This document shows positions 17,800 through 25,712 of a DNA stretch of 64,000 nucleotides, piece after piece; the first letter of the stretch is position 1; each line of letters starts with the position of its first letter. The notes under the pieces are model-generated. The model did no database searches and was not told where the DNA came from. It worked only from the letters and a program-made list of their open reading frames with translations. Made by a program: the position numbers and the translations under genes. The stretch is from NCBI GenBank assembly GCA_028705495.1, contig JAQWDK010000002.1:124001-188000 (forward strand), read 5' to 3'. This DNA is from Eubacteriales bacterium. GTDB lineage: Bacteria > Bacillota > Clostridia > Oscillospirales > CAG-382.

Positions 17800-18504
17800 T
17801 CAATACACTACTGTTCCGATATCTTCGCCCATGACTGCACTTTTTATATTTTCGGGCTCCTGTAACCCAAACAAGAGCACCTTTTGCGCATTTTCTCTGC
17901 CGAATCCTGCTGCTGCAAGGTCTATGACCTTCAGATCGTTTTTAAGTATATAGTCATATGTGACTTCTTTTAGTCTAACAGCATTCGAGTCTTTCTTTGG
18001 GTCGGCTGTGTAAACTCCGTCTATATTTTTTGCTAAAAATGTTATATCAGCATCGATCTCTGCTGCTCTTAAAAGTCCTGCTGTATCAGTTGAGAAGAAC
18101 GGGTTTCCAGTACCCCCGGCAATAATGACTGTGTAACCTCTTTCGAGATAATCTACCGCGAGGTCTCTGGAGTAGATTTCAGCAACTCCGGGGATTTGCT
18201 TTGCGCTGAGTACAACTGCTTTCTGTCCTGATGCTTCCAGCTCATCTTGAAGAGCAAGGGAATTTATCACTGTTGCAAGCATACCCATTGCGTCGCTTCT
18301 TGATCTGTTACGACATTTACCGCCTCTACCACGCCAGATATTGCCTGCACCTACAACAATTCCAAATTGAACACCGAGCTCTGAACACTCTTTTATCTGT
18401 GTACAAATTCTTCCCATAAAATCAAAATTTAAAATACCTTCACCGCCGTCAGCCATTGCTTCACCCGAGAGCTTCAATAGCACTCTGCGGTATTTTGGTT
18501 TCAT
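17800..18504 (-). CDS. pyrH: Uridylate kinase
   Basis: A hexameric amino-acid-kinase-fold enzyme of 234 residues that phosphorylates UMP to UDP. Motifs are LLKLSGEAMA at the N-terminus, VVGAGNIWRG, IAGGTGNPFFSTDTA and FLAKNIDGVYTADP. The start is taken at MKPKYRR (18504) by family comparison; ATG at 18519 in the same frame is possible. It heads the pyrH-frr-uppS-cdsA-dxr-rseP-ispG-polC run. rpsB and tsf, which often precede pyrH, are not upstream here. No clear promoter is seen in the 80 bases upstream. Confidence 0.97.
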   Translation of the reverse strand: MKPKYRRVLLKLSGEAMADGGEGILNFDFMGRICTQIKECSELGVQFGIVVGAGNIWRGRGGKCRNRSRSDAMGMLATVINSLALQDELEASGQKAVVLSAKQIPGVAEIYSRDLAVDYLERGYTVIIAGGTGNPFFSTDTAGLLRAAEIDADITFLAKNIDGVYTADPKKDSNAVRLKEVTYDYILKNDLKVIDLAAAGFGRENAQKVLLFGLQEPENIKSAVMGEDIGTVVY

Positions 18505-18583
18505 GCACTCATTTTCCATCTTTTGTCTCACACTTTCGGTTTTTATATATAGTTTTCAGGATTATTAAATTTTTCTGTATTTG

Positions 18584-20029
18584 TTATTCAGGCACAACAG
18601 CATCAAATAACGCAAGCTGGTCGTCAAGGTACGGAAATAGACCGACCTTAAAGGCGGTAAATTTGCTGATTGTTGCATCATAGATGTTGTCAGCAGGGGT
18701 GTATCTCATAATCTCATTCCAAAAGTAGCTGTTTGCAAGATCCGCTCTCTCGCTATTTTCGTCATAAGGATAATATAAGTCAAGAGCACCGTATAGATGC
18801 AATATTTCATGAGCATAAGTCGAGGGACAAATAAAATAGTCATACATAAAGTCGGTTGAGTAAAACATTACTGCTCGTTCGGTGTAGTACTCATTGCTGT
18901 CATAATATTCAGGGTTGCAGTACATAGCATAACTTCTACCCTGCTTATTCAGATGAAGGAGAACACCATAATTGTCATATCCCTCTAGCACTGATGATGA
19001 AATATTATCTGCTATATATTGTCCGAGAGCATCTACTCCGTCATAGTCGAAAATATAATTCGTCCAAAGGTTATCATTTAAGTCGTCCGGTATAATACCG
19101 TTGTAGTTAAAAAAGAGAGAGTTTTGCGAATCGGTGAAATCAATATCGATTTCACTACCATAATCTGATGCCGCATCTTTGAGATAGTCTACAGCTTCCG
19201 TCAGGTATTCAAGAACACTATTTACAGTATCGATATCAAATTCTGACTCACCATCATCAATGAAAACATTGATAAGAAGAGTGCTGCCGGTAAGTGTTGT
19301 CGCACTTCCGCTATTCATTCCACCTTCGGTGATATTGTCGAGCCAGTTTGATTTTATCAGCTCTGCTTCTTCTGCCCTAAGCATGCTTAAAAAAAGGCTA
19401 TCATCAAGGAGCCATTCACCATCATCGGTTAAGGATATTGTTATATCTGTTGTAAAACTATCTCCAGCCGTCTTAAAGCTTACAGTTGCTTGATTTTCAG
19501 TTATATCAGTTACTTTGGCTGAATTCGGAATGATTTCAAATTTATCGCCGCCAATGTAGTTATCGCTGATAACGAGTTGGTCAAAAGTAACAAACATAGC
19601 GGAGGGACCGTAGTATGGATAAGAGAAAAATGAATCTATAGTTGAGGTGAAATCAGTATAAACACCAGAGAAGTAGTTTGCAATTTTTTCTGTAGTAGAA
19701 AATTGATGACCTTCCGGTAGCTTGTAGTAGACAAATGGATATTCACCATCATATGTTTCGAGGTTATTTTCTTCTATTATGTCTCTGTTTATCAAAAAGT
19801 CTACAAAGACTGTTTCTTTCTCCAAGGCTGATTCAAAAGCATTGATAACATCTTCCTTCAAACTTTCAAAATCAGGTTTTGATTCTTCCGATGAAGTTCC
19901 CGTAGTTACATAGGTATAGGAGCTTGTATCAGACGATTCTAAAACACTACTGCCAGCGTAATCTACACAACCGGTTAGCAGAAAAACAAGAGCGAGTAAA
20001 AGGAAGGCAGTCTTTTTTATGTTTTCCAT
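18584..20029 (-). CDS. Metzincin-like zinc peptidase, predicted lipoprotein
   Basis: A 481-residue exported protein with a lipoprotein signal: a hydrophobic stretch ending in LLTGCVDY, with Cys about residue 21. A Ser/Thr-rich linker follows. Near the C-terminus (about residue 407) is HEILHLYGALD, which fits the metzincin pattern HExxHxxGxxD. NEIMRYTP about 25 residues later resembles a Met-turn. The middle region has no motif I recognise. It is probably an extracellular membrane-anchored protease, substrate unknown. ATG at 20029 follows GGAG by 8 nt. The gene has its own promoter (20073-20101) and lies upstream of pyrH. Confidence 0.7.
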   Translation of the reverse strand: MENIKKTAFLLLALVFLLTGCVDYAGSSVLESSDTSSYTYVTTGTSSEESKPDFESLKEDVINAFESALEKETVFVDFLINRDIIEENNLETYDGEYPFVYYKLPEGHQFSTTEKIANYFSGVYTDFTSTIDSFFSYPYYGPSAMFVTFDQLVISDNYIGGDKFEIIPNSAKVTDITENQATVSFKTAGDSFTTDITISLTDDGEWLLDDSLFLSMLRAEEAELIKSNWLDNITEGGMNSGSATTLTGSTLLINVFIDDGESEFDIDTVNSVLEYLTEAVDYLKDAASDYGSEIDIDFTDSQNSLFFNYNGIIPDDLNDNLWTNYIFDYDGVDALGQYIADNISSSVLEGYDNYGVLLHLNKQGRSYAMYCNPEYYDSNEYYTERAVMFYSTDFMYDYFICPSTYAHEILHLYGALDLYYPYDENSERADLANSYFWNEIMRYTPADNIYDATISKFTAFKVGLFPYLDDQLALFDAVVPE

Positions 20030-20072
20030 GCCTTTCACTCCTTCTATTTAGATCATACGATTACTTGAATCT

Positions 20073-20101
20073 ATTTTAACACAAACGCGTAGCCCTTTCA
20101 A
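20073..20101 (-). promoter_or_regulatory. Promoter of the metzincin-like lipoprotein gene
   Basis: On the minus strand TTGAAA (20096-20101) and TAAAAT (20073-20078) are spaced by 17 bases, about 45 bp upstream of the start codon. Confidence 0.65.
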
Positions 20102-20232
20102 GTATTAAATTATTGAATATGCGTTTCAACTGAAGCTTACAAAGGAATATAGAATAATAAAGTTTCAAAAAGGGATAATATTATTAGACAAGCCAAATCG
20201 TCTGATATTTAATTTCATAAAAGGAGACTGCT

Positions 20233-20439
20233 ATGAAAGAAAAAGAGCCAAGGAAACATCCGAGTGAAGACGCTTTTATCAGAAATCCCATTGCGTCTAA
20301 TCAAGATGCGACAGGTTTTGTACCTTCAATTCCGCAAGATAATTGTGAAGCGAATGCTTACAGAGACATCGTAAATGTCCCGGTAACAGCAAAAGAACCT
20401 GAAGCAGAAGACAAAATAAGAAGAAAAAAGCAGAAGTAA
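20233..20439 (+). CDS. Small hydrophilic protein of unknown function
   Basis: A 68-residue, highly charged, soluble protein with no cysteine, membrane segment or signal peptide. It begins with a Lys/Glu-rich stretch, has a central region IPQDNCEANAYRDIVNVPV, and ends in a basic RRKKQK tail. I do not recognise it. An AAAGGAG SD 6 nt before ATG and a terminator directly after the stop (20452-20486) argue that it is a real single gene. A weak promoter (TAGACA/TTTAAT) may lie at about 20180-20210. The central region recalls small Clostridia-specific proteins of unknown function, but I cannot assign it. Confidence 0.6.
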   Translation: MKEKEPRKHPSEDAFIRNPIASNQDATGFVPSIPQDNCEANAYRDIVNVPVTAKEPEAEDKIRRKKQK

Positions 20440-20451
20440 GCAGAAATTAAA

Positions 20452-20486
20452 AAAAGCGGTTCTGGATTAAATCCAAAACCGCTTTT
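20452..20486. terminator. Bidirectional terminator closing the rplJL unit and the small plus-strand gene
   Basis: AAAAGCGGT (20452-20460) and TGGATT pair with AATCCA and AACCGCTTTT (20477-20486). The stem of about 15 bp is flanked by A and T runs. It ends rplL on the minus strand, so rpoB and rpoC do not follow in this operon. Confidence 0.85.
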
Positions 20487-20501
20487 ATTGTAGAAATTAA
20501 A

Positions 20502-20885
20502 TTACTTAAGTTCGATTGTTGCGCCTGCGTCAGTAAGCTGCTTCTTGAGGTCTTCAGCTTCGTCTTTGCTAACGCCTTCTTTGATTGCCTTAGGAGCTGA
20601 TTCAACGAGTTCCTTAGCTTCTTTGAGTCCAAGGCCTGTGATGCTGCGGACAACCTTGATAACATCAAGTTTCTTTTCACCGAAGGAAGCAAGAATTACG
20701 TCGAATTCTGTCTTCTCTTCAGCTGCGGGAGCTGCTGCGCCTGCTGCGGGAGCTGCTGCTACTGCAACGGGAGCTGCTGCGGATACGCCGAATACTTCCT
20801 CGAGTTCCTTTACGAGCTCAGAGAGTTCGAGAACTGTGAGTGATTTGATTTCTTCAATAAGGTTGAGAGTCTTTTCGCTTGCCAT
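20502..20885 (-). CDS. rplL: 50S ribosomal protein L7/L12
   Basis: The 127-residue stalk protein that recruits translation GTPases. An N-terminal dimerisation helix pair ([20 protein letters not shown]) is followed by an Ala/Pro-rich hinge and the conserved C-terminal domain ([32 protein letters not shown]). It follows rplJ by 25 nt with a GGAGG-type SD. It is the last gene before the terminator at 20452-20486. Confidence 0.98.
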   Translation of the reverse strand: MASEKTLNLIEEIKSLTVLELSELVKELEEVFGVSAAAPVAVAAAPAAGAAAPAAEEKTEFDVILASFGEKKLDVIKVVRSITGLGLKEAKELVESAPKAIKEGVSKDEAEDLKKQLTDAGATIELK

Positions 20886-20910
20886 TTTAAATAATCCTCC
20901 ATTAATACGT

Positions 20911-21447
20911 TTAGGCTGATGCCTCTTGTTTTTCTTTGATTGCGTTGAGGGCTACAACGAGTCCTCTGATGTTGCCGTTGAGTACTGTTACGAGTCCGCT
21001 TATCGGAGCGTTCATGCTGCCGAGCATCTTCGCGATGAGTTCTTCCTTACTCGGAAGTTTTGCGAGTTTACCGACTTCGTTGTTGTCGATGACCTTTCCT
21101 TGAACAAAGCCAAGCTTGATTTTATAATTATCATGCTTTTCTGCATATTCGGAAAGAATCTTTGCCGCTGCTACAGGGTCGGTTTCTGAGAATGCGATTG
21201 CGGTCATTCCGGTGAGCGAAGATTTCATCTCATCGAAACCAACGATATCACATGCTTTAGATAACAGTGTATTTTTTACAACTGTATATTCAACGCCTGC
21301 TTTGCGAAGGTTAGCTCTGAGTGCTGTGTCATCTTCAACCGTAATGCCCTGATAGTTTACCAGAACGCCGGCTATCGAGTTTTGCATTTTAGATGCAATA
21401 TCTTCGACAAATTTTTTCTTTTGCTCTAATACCGATGCGCTTGCCAT
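20911..21447 (-). CDS. rplJ: 50S ribosomal protein L10
   Basis: The 178-residue stalk base protein that binds 23S rRNA and carries L7/L12 dimers. [12 protein letters not shown] and the C-terminal helix that anchors L12 are recognisable. Length is typical. It is preceded by the L10 leader and an attenuator hairpin (21515-21540), which together should let the L10-L12 complex control its own synthesis. Confidence 0.98.
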   Translation of the reverse strand: MASASVLEQKKKFVEDIASKMQNSIAGVLVNYQGITVEDDTALRANLRKAGVEYTVVKNTLLSKACDIVGFDEMKSSLTGMTAIAFSETDPVAAAKILSEYAEKHDNYKIKLGFVQGKVIDNNEVGKLAKLPSKEELIAKMLGSMNAPISGLVTVLNGNIRGLVVALNAIKEKQEASA

Positions 21448-21514
21448 TTGTACACCTCCAGTGCGTGTGGATGTAGTCAGCCTTCCCTTATCAATTTTGC
21501 ATTATAAAAGTAAA

Positions 21515-21540
21515 GCTCTTCCGCATAGCCGCGGAAGAGC
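21515..21540 (-). terminator. Attenuator hairpin between the L10 leader and rplJ
   Basis: A perfect 10-bp stem (GCTCTTCCGC/GCGGAAGAGC, loop of 6) is followed on the minus strand by a U-rich run. It lies directly downstream of the L10 leader and upstream of rplJ. Confidence 0.85.
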
Positions 21541-21663
21541 GAAAAATCAGCATAAAGGTTTATGACCTTAGCGTTGTTGCTCATCCTCGGCAGGCGACAT
21601 TCTTTACACCTATAACCAAAATCGGTTTCGGTACCTGCTGTCTTTGGACAGTATTTAACTTAC
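21541..21663 (-). ncRNA. L10 leader (ribosomal protein leader RNA)
   Basis: The transcript from the promoter at 21670-21698 carries the conserved L10-binding elements, including GACAGCAGGTACC and CCTGCCGAGGAT, as known from Firmicute rplJL leaders (Rfam L10_leader). It is followed by the attenuator at 21515-21540. L10 or the L10-L12 complex binds such leaders and lowers rplJL expression. The boundaries are approximate. Confidence 0.85.
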
Positions 21664-21669
21664 CTTGTT

Positions 21670-21698
21670 ATTATAACCTGGTAATTTACTTTTGTCAA
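21670..21698 (-). promoter_or_regulatory. Promoter of the L10 leader and rplJ-rplL
   Basis: TTGACA and TATAAT on the minus strand with a 17-base spacer, placed just after the rplA stop. It makes rplJL separately transcribed from rplKA. Confidence 0.88.
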
Positions 21699-21711
21699 TA
21701 GTTTTTTTAAA

Positions 21712-22407
21712 TTAATCGCTGATCTTAGCTGTGTTGAGTTTAACACCAGGTCCCATGGTAGATGCGATTACGCAGCTCTTGAGGTACTGACCCTTAGCTG
21801 CTGACGGCTTTGCTTTAACAACAGCCGAGAGAAGGGTGTTAAGGTTGTCGTAAAGCTTTTCTGAACCGAACGAAACCTTGCCAACCGGGCAGTGGATTAT
21901 GTTCGTTTTATCAAGTCTGTATTCGATCTTACCAGCTTTTGCTTCGGCAACAGCTTTTGCAACATCCGTTGTGACGGTTCCAGCCTTCGGGTTAGGCATC
22001 AGTCCCTTAGGACCGAGGATCTTACCAAGACGACCGATAACGCCCATCATGTCAGGTGTAGCGATAACAACATCAAACTCGAACCAGTTCTCGCTCTGAA
22101 TTTTAGCTACCATATCTTCTGCGCCAACATAGTCGCTTCCTGCTTCCTCTGCAGCTTTAGCTTTGTCGCCCTTTGCAAAAACAAGAGTGCGAACCTTTTT
22201 GCCCGTTCCGTGAGGAAGAACAACTGCGCCTCTTACCTGCTGGTCTGCGTGACGAGAGTCAACACCAAGTCTAATATGGCATTCAACGGTTTCGTCGAAC
22301 TTAGCTTTGGGAAGCGAGCAAAGGAGATCGAGTGCTTCTTTTGTATCGTAAACTTTTGTTTTATCGACAGCTTTTACGCTGTCTTGATATTTCTTTCCGC
22401 GTTTCAT
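21712..22407 (-). CDS. rplA: 50S ribosomal protein L1
   Basis: A 231-residue protein of the L1 stalk, involved in E-site tRNA release. Typical segments are [47 protein letters not shown] and GPGVKLNT. It follows rplK by 19 nt with a GGAGG-type SD and shares its transcript. Confidence 0.98.
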   Translation of the reverse strand: MKRGKKYQDSVKAVDKTKVYDTKEALDLLCSLPKAKFDETVECHIRLGVDSRHADQQVRGAVVLPHGTGKKVRTLVFAKGDKAKAAEEAGSDYVGAEDMVAKIQSENWFEFDVVIATPDMMGVIGRLGKILGPKGLMPNPKAGTVTTDVAKAVAEAKAGKIEYRLDKTNIIHCPVGKVSFGSEKLYDNLNTLLSAVVKAKPSAAKGQYLKSCVIASTMGPGVKLNTAKISD

Positions 22408-22426
22408 TATTTATATACCCTCCCTA

Positions 22427-22852
22427 TTATTCGGTCACTGTAACGCCCATACTGCGCGCTGTGCCTGCTATCATGCGCTCAGCGGCTTCGATCGAAGCGG
22501 CGTTAAGGTCGGGCATCTTCGTTTCGGCAATTTTTCTGAGCTGTTCTTTGGTAATGGTTGCAACTTTAGTCTTGTTGGGGACTGCTGAACCACTTTCAAC
22601 ACCGCATGCCTTCTTAATAAGAACTGCTGCGGGAGGGGTTTTGGTGATGAATGTGAACGAACGGTCTGCGTAAACAGTTATGACAACGGGGATTATAAGA
22701 CCGATGTCGTTCTTTGTACGTTCATTAAATTCTTTTGTAAAAACAGGGATCGCAACACCGTGCTGACCGAGAGCCGGTCCTACGGGGGGTTGAGGAGTCG
22801 CTTTTCCTGCAGGTAATTGAAGCTTGATATATGCGACTATTTTCTTTGCCAT
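22427..22852 (-). CDS. rplK: 50S ribosomal protein L11
   Basis: A 141-residue protein of the GTPase-associated centre. The start [20 protein letters not shown] at 22852 is the family start and has GGAGGTG upstream; the longer open frame upstream is excluded. [11 protein letters not shown] is the proline-rich N-terminal signature. It lies between nusG and rplA as in most bacteria. Confidence 0.98.
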   Translation of the reverse strand: MAKKIVAYIKLQLPAGKATPQPPVGPALGQHGVAIPVFTKEFNERTKNDIGLIIPVVITVYADRSFTFITKTPPAAVLIKKACGVESGSAVPNKTKVATITKEQLRKIAETKMPDLNAASIEAAERMIAGTARSMGVTVTE

Positions 22853-22946
22853 TTTATTACACCTCCATGTGGTAAAATTGTTTTCGGGAGCTTTGCTCCC
22901 TCCCACTTACAAGCACACAAGGCATGGCTACCTTTGTGCCATTATG
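22853..22946 (-). other. nusG-rplK spacer with two hairpins
   Basis: On the minus strand a GCAC..AAGG/CCTTGTGTGC stem comes first. Then GGGAGCAAAGCTCCC forms a short stem followed by GAAAACAATTTT. Either could be an RNA processing site or a weak attenuator before rplKA. The match to a known leader is not evident. Confidence 0.4.
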
Positions 22947-23474
22947 TTATTGTATCGGGCTTACTTGTGTTGTGTCGAGCTCAGCTGCTGTATCACGCCC
23001 GAAGAGCGATACAGTTGCTTTGACTTTCTTTTTATCGGGTGAGATCTCATCGACAATACCCGTAAAGCCAACCAGTGGTCCGTCGTTGATTTTTATGCTG
23101 TCGCCAACTTTGAACAGCACTTCTACAACATGAACTTCAACTCCGAGAGCTTCTACTTCTGCGTCGCTCAGGGGCACCGGTTTTGAACCCGGACCAACAA
23201 AGCCTGTAACGCCGCGTGTGTTTCTGACCGCGTGCCAGCTCTCGTCATTCATTATCATCTTTACCAGAACATAGCTCGGGAACAGCTTTCTTTCGACTTC
23301 TTTACCTTCCTTATCAGAGCTGTCTGAAACAAGCTCCACAGGGATTTTTATGTCGAAGATATAGTGTTCCAACCCTCGGTTTTCAACCATTTTTTCTATG
23401 CTTGAGGCAACCTTGTTTTCATACCCGGAATAGGTATGCACAACGTACCACAAAGCTTTTTCGTCGTTTGACAT
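22947..23474 (-). CDS. nusG: Transcription termination/antitermination factor NusG
   Basis: A 175-residue elongation factor that binds RNA polymerase. The NGN domain (ALWYVVHTYSGYENKV to FPSYVLVKM, RNTRGVTGFVG) is followed by a KOW motif (VGDSIKINDGPLVGFTGIVDE). The start is set at MSNDEKALWY (23474) with AGAAAGG upstream; an in-frame codon 48 nt earlier adds an unrelated extension. It follows secE. Confidence 0.97.
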   Translation of the reverse strand: MSNDEKALWYVVHTYSGYENKVASSIEKMVENRGLEHYIFDIKIPVELVSDSSDKEGKEVERKLFPSYVLVKMIMNDESWHAVRNTRGVTGFVGPGSKPVPLSDAEVEALGVEVHVVEVLFKVGDSIKINDGPLVGFTGIVDEISPDKKKVKATVSLFGRDTAAELDTTQVSPIQ

Positions 23475-23566
23475 GCTGCTTAACCTTTCTAAACTCCAAA
23501 GAGGACTTCTTTTCAGCCTCATGCATTGATTGCTTCTCGGAATTTTATCCCGTTAAGCCGTCGTGC

Positions 23567-23815
23567 TTAGAAAATTGAACCGAGCAAAAGGATAAGTTGT
23601 ATGAAACCAAAGTCAATCAAACCGATTACAGCACCGCTAATGATTAATGAAACTGCAACAACCGATGATTTTTTCAGAGTTTCCTCTTTCGTAGGCCATA
23701 CAATTTTATTAAGCTCGCTTTTGTAATCTTTGAAAAACTTGACGACTTTGTTGCCACCCGGAGCTTTTGCTTTTTTTGCGGTCTTTGTTTCTTTGCTGAG
23801 TTTGTCTTCTGCCAT
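23567..23815 (-). CDS. secE: Preprotein translocase subunit SecE
   Basis: An 82-residue single-span subunit of the SecYEG channel. A lysine-rich N-terminus precedes KVVKFFKDYKSELNKIVWPT, the conserved amphipathic helix, then one membrane helix. An SD is present (GGAGGAAC). It sits between rpmG and nusG. Confidence 0.96.
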   Translation of the reverse strand: MAEDKLSKETKTAKKAKAPGGNKVVKFFKDYKSELNKIVWPTKEETLKKSSVVAVSLIISGAVIGLIDFGFIQLILLLGSIF

Positions 23816-23880
23816 AACTTGTTCCTCCGTTCACCACAGTTAGGTGTCAATTCACCTTATGCGGCTACATAATTCCGCTG

Positions 23881-24030
23881 TTATTTGCTTTCCTTGTGCT
23901 CCGTGTGCTTGCGGCAGAACCTGCAATGTTTTTTCATTGTAAGTCTGTCGGGGTCGTTCTTCTTGTTCTTTACGCTATCGTAATTTCTCTGCTTGCATTC
24001 GCTACAGACTAGGGTTATTTTTACCCTCAT
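23881..24030 (-). CDS. rpmG: 50S ribosomal protein L33
   Basis: A 49-residue zinc-ribbon ribosomal protein that is too short for most gene callers. The reading frame begins [19 protein letters not shown] and ends [14 protein letters not shown]. The two CxxC pairs (CSEC and CRFC) are intact, so this is the zinc-binding form. A GGAGG SD stands 7 nt before ATG at 24030. It is the first gene of the secE-nusG-rplKA transcription unit. Confidence 0.96.
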   Translation of the reverse strand: MRVKITLVCSECKQRNYDSVKNKKNDPDRLTMKKHCRFCRKHTEHKESK

Positions 24031-24156
24031 ATCGGCACCTCCAATGTCTTATTCTTCTTGTACCTCCCTCTTGCATGTTAGAATCAACAAGCCGGAAAGC
24101 GGGAATACTCATCATCCAAACATCATTTTTACTGCGATTTTTGGACGACAAAAAAC

Positions 24157-24172
24157 CACCTCCGCAGAGGTG
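24157..24172 (-). terminator. Hairpin with poly-U at the transcription start of the rpmG unit
   Basis: CACCTC-TGCG-GAGGTG is followed on the minus strand by GTTTTTT. The predicted start site of the promoter at 24178-24207 falls at about 24171, within the first base or two of this stem. It may stop read-through from ttcA while sparing transcripts begun here. Confidence 0.6.
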
Positions 24173-24177
24173 ATTTA

Positions 24178-24207
24178 AGTATATCAAACAAAGTTGTGTT
24201 TTGTCAA
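24178..24207 (-). promoter_or_regulatory. Promoter of rpmG-secE-nusG-rplK-rplA
   Basis: TTGACA (24202-24207) and TATACT (24178-24183) on the minus strand with an 18-base spacer. It is followed by a 140-nt leader that begins with the hairpin at 24157-24172. Confidence 0.8.
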
Positions 24208-24230
24208 GTGTTTTTTCAAACTTTTTCAAT

Positions 24231-24992
24231 TTAATCGATGTCGCCGCGAATCGGTTTACCTTCATTCTTATGAAATCCTGAAATTTCAGCCTTCTCCATT
24301 GCTCCGAATATGCGAGTTTTGAGTCCTTTATCATCCTTCTCAAGCTCAGCAAGCAGCTGTTTGATCCTTGTGCGATCAGTGAATCCGTCAGCTTTACAAG
24401 CTCTCGGAGGAATAACAATATTTTCTCTTCTCACAAAGCGCGAGGTCATCTTTTCGGGGAGATAAATAAGTGGTCTTATTAATGTAATATCTCTTCTATC
24501 AAGATATGTGACGGGTGAGAAGCATCCTATTCTACCCTCGTTGAAAAGATTCATCATAAGCGTTTCCACAGCGTCGTCGAAATGATGCCCGAGTGCAACT
24601 TTGTGACAACCAGCTGATAGTGCCGCTTCATGGAGCGCACCGCGACGCATCTTAGCGCATAACGAACAGGGGTTTTTCTCTTCTCTTATTTCAAAGACAA
24701 CTTGATATATATCTGTTGGAACAATAATCAGTTCAACTTCAATTTCATCACAAAGCTTCTTTATATGATCAAGGCTCCCACCTGGGGTTTTCAGATCAAG
24801 AGTTATTGCCTTTAAACCGAATTTCTTTGGATAAAACCTCTGTAACCCTTTTAATGCACAAATTAAGGTCATGCTGTCCTTACCGCCAGAAACGCCAACA
24901 GCTATATTATCTCCGTCGGAAATCATATTGTAATCGTCAACTGCTCGTCTTGTGTAGCTTAAAATTTGTTGCAGGTCCTTAAATTCGCGCAT
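24231..24992 (-). CDS. TtcA-family tRNA thiolation ATPase
   Basis: A 253-residue PP-loop ATPase related to TtcA, which thiolates a cytidine in tRNA using an iron-sulfur cluster. The ATP loop AVGVSGGKDSMTL and a CxxC pair in PCSLCAKMRRGAL are visible, as is GHHFDDAVETLMMN, typical of TtcA. The late cysteine in PPRACKADG may be a further cluster ligand. Whether it modifies C32 or another position cannot be told from sequence. A promoter lies at 25019-25047, and the rpmG promoter follows its stop directly. Confidence 0.85.
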   Translation of the reverse strand: MREFKDLQQILSYTRRAVDDYNMISDGDNIAVGVSGGKDSMTLICALKGLQRFYPKKFGLKAITLDLKTPGGSLDHIKKLCDEIEVELIIVPTDIYQVVFEIREEKNPCSLCAKMRRGALHEAALSAGCHKVALGHHFDDAVETLMMNLFNEGRIGCFSPVTYLDRRDITLIRPLIYLPEKMTSRFVRRENIVIPPRACKADGFTDRTRIKQLLAELEKDDKGLKTRIFGAMEKAEISGFHKNEGKPIRGDID

Positions 24993-25018
24993 AAATACCT
25001 CGTGATTGCATTTTCTAA

Positions 25019-25047
25019 ATCATATCACAAAGCTATGGTTGGGTCAA
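25019..25047 (-). promoter_or_regulatory. Promoter of the ttcA-like gene
   Basis: TTGACC (25042-25047) and TATGAT (25019-25024) on the minus strand with a 17-base spacer, 27 bp upstream of the start codon. Confidence 0.7.
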
Positions 25048-25151
25048 TACAAGAATCTTATATTTTTATTCCTTAAGAGTCCGAAAAATGGAGAAAAACG
25101 AAGATTTCATTAAAAAAACGCCCGTTTTTGAAATTATTTTTCAAAATGCTA

Positions 25152-25180
25152 TTGACATCAGTTATTCTGATGTGTATAAT
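25152..25180 (+). promoter_or_regulatory. Promoter of rplM-rpsI with an inverted repeat in its spacer
   Basis: TTGACA (25152-25157), 17-base spacer, TATAAT (25175-25180). A perfect 7-bp inverted repeat, ACATCAG/CTGATGT (25155-25173), occupies the spacer and overlaps the -35. The bases after the -10, up to TGTCGCTTG, nearly repeat those after the tRNA-Val promoter at 36598-36625. Confidence 0.85.
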
Positions 25181-25186
25181 AAATCC

Positions 25187-25262
25187 TGTCGCTTGCGATT
25201 AAAATAACAAGCTGACTTTATCACCGCTCATTTTCGGCGGCAAAATTTCAGGAGGAATAAAA
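25187..25262 (+). promoter_or_regulatory. rplM leader, possible L13 leader
   Basis: A leader of about 75 nt with a short CCGC/GCGG hairpin (25224-25240) just before the AGGAGG SD. In Firmicutes rplM-rpsI is often controlled by an L13-binding leader. The position fits, but I cannot confirm the consensus by eye. Confidence 0.4.
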
Positions 25263-25694
25263 ATGTCCACATACATGGCAAAAAAAGAAGCGCTGGACCG
25301 TAACTGGTATGTCATTGACGCCGCCGGTAAAACGCTTGGCAAGGTTGCCGTTACCGCAGCAACCATTTTAAACGGTAAGCACAGACCCGAATACACACCC
25401 CATGTCGATTGCGGTGAATTCGTTATTGTCGTAAACGCTGACAAAATCGTTCTCACCGGTAATAAGCTCGATCAGAAGTACTACACCCGCCACACCGGCT
25501 ACATCGGTGGTCTAAAGCAGGTTAAGTATCGCAGCCTCATGGCAAGCCGTCCCGAACTCGCTGTTCGTCTCGCTGTCAAGGGTATGCTCCCTCACAACTC
25601 CATCGGCGACGCAAGCATCACAAGGCTTCTCGTTTACAAAGGCTCAGAGCATAAACAGCAAGCTCAGAAGCCGACTCCCGTTGAAGTAAAGTAA
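25263..25694 (+). CDS. rplM: 50S ribosomal protein L13
   Basis: A 143-residue early-assembly protein of the large subunit. Typical segments are [36 protein letters not shown]-like [11 protein letters not shown] and VKGMLPHN. A strong SD (AGGAGG) precedes ATG. It is followed 18 nt later by rpsI, the usual pair. Confidence 0.98.
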   Translation: MSTYMAKKEALDRNWYVIDAAGKTLGKVAVTAATILNGKHRPEYTPHVDCGEFVIVVNADKIVLTGNKLDQKYYTRHTGYIGGLKQVKYRSLMASRPELAVRLAVKGMLPHNSIGDASITRLLVYKGSEHKQQAQKPTPVEVK

Positions 25695-25712
25695 GAAAGG
25701 ATAATAGAAGAT

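Noticed and set aside
23548-23569. GTCGTGC at the end of secE as another copy of the dispersed repeat
   Set aside because: The opposite arm, the core and the AAAA-type hairpin are all missing.
23816-23880. tRNA-Trp expected between rpmG and secE in some Clostridia
   Set aside because: The gap is only 65 bases and holds no cloverleaf.
24002-24418. Minus-strand open frame of 138 codons
   Set aside because: Overlaps the end of ttcA and the rpmG promoter and start in another frame; the real small gene there is rpmG.
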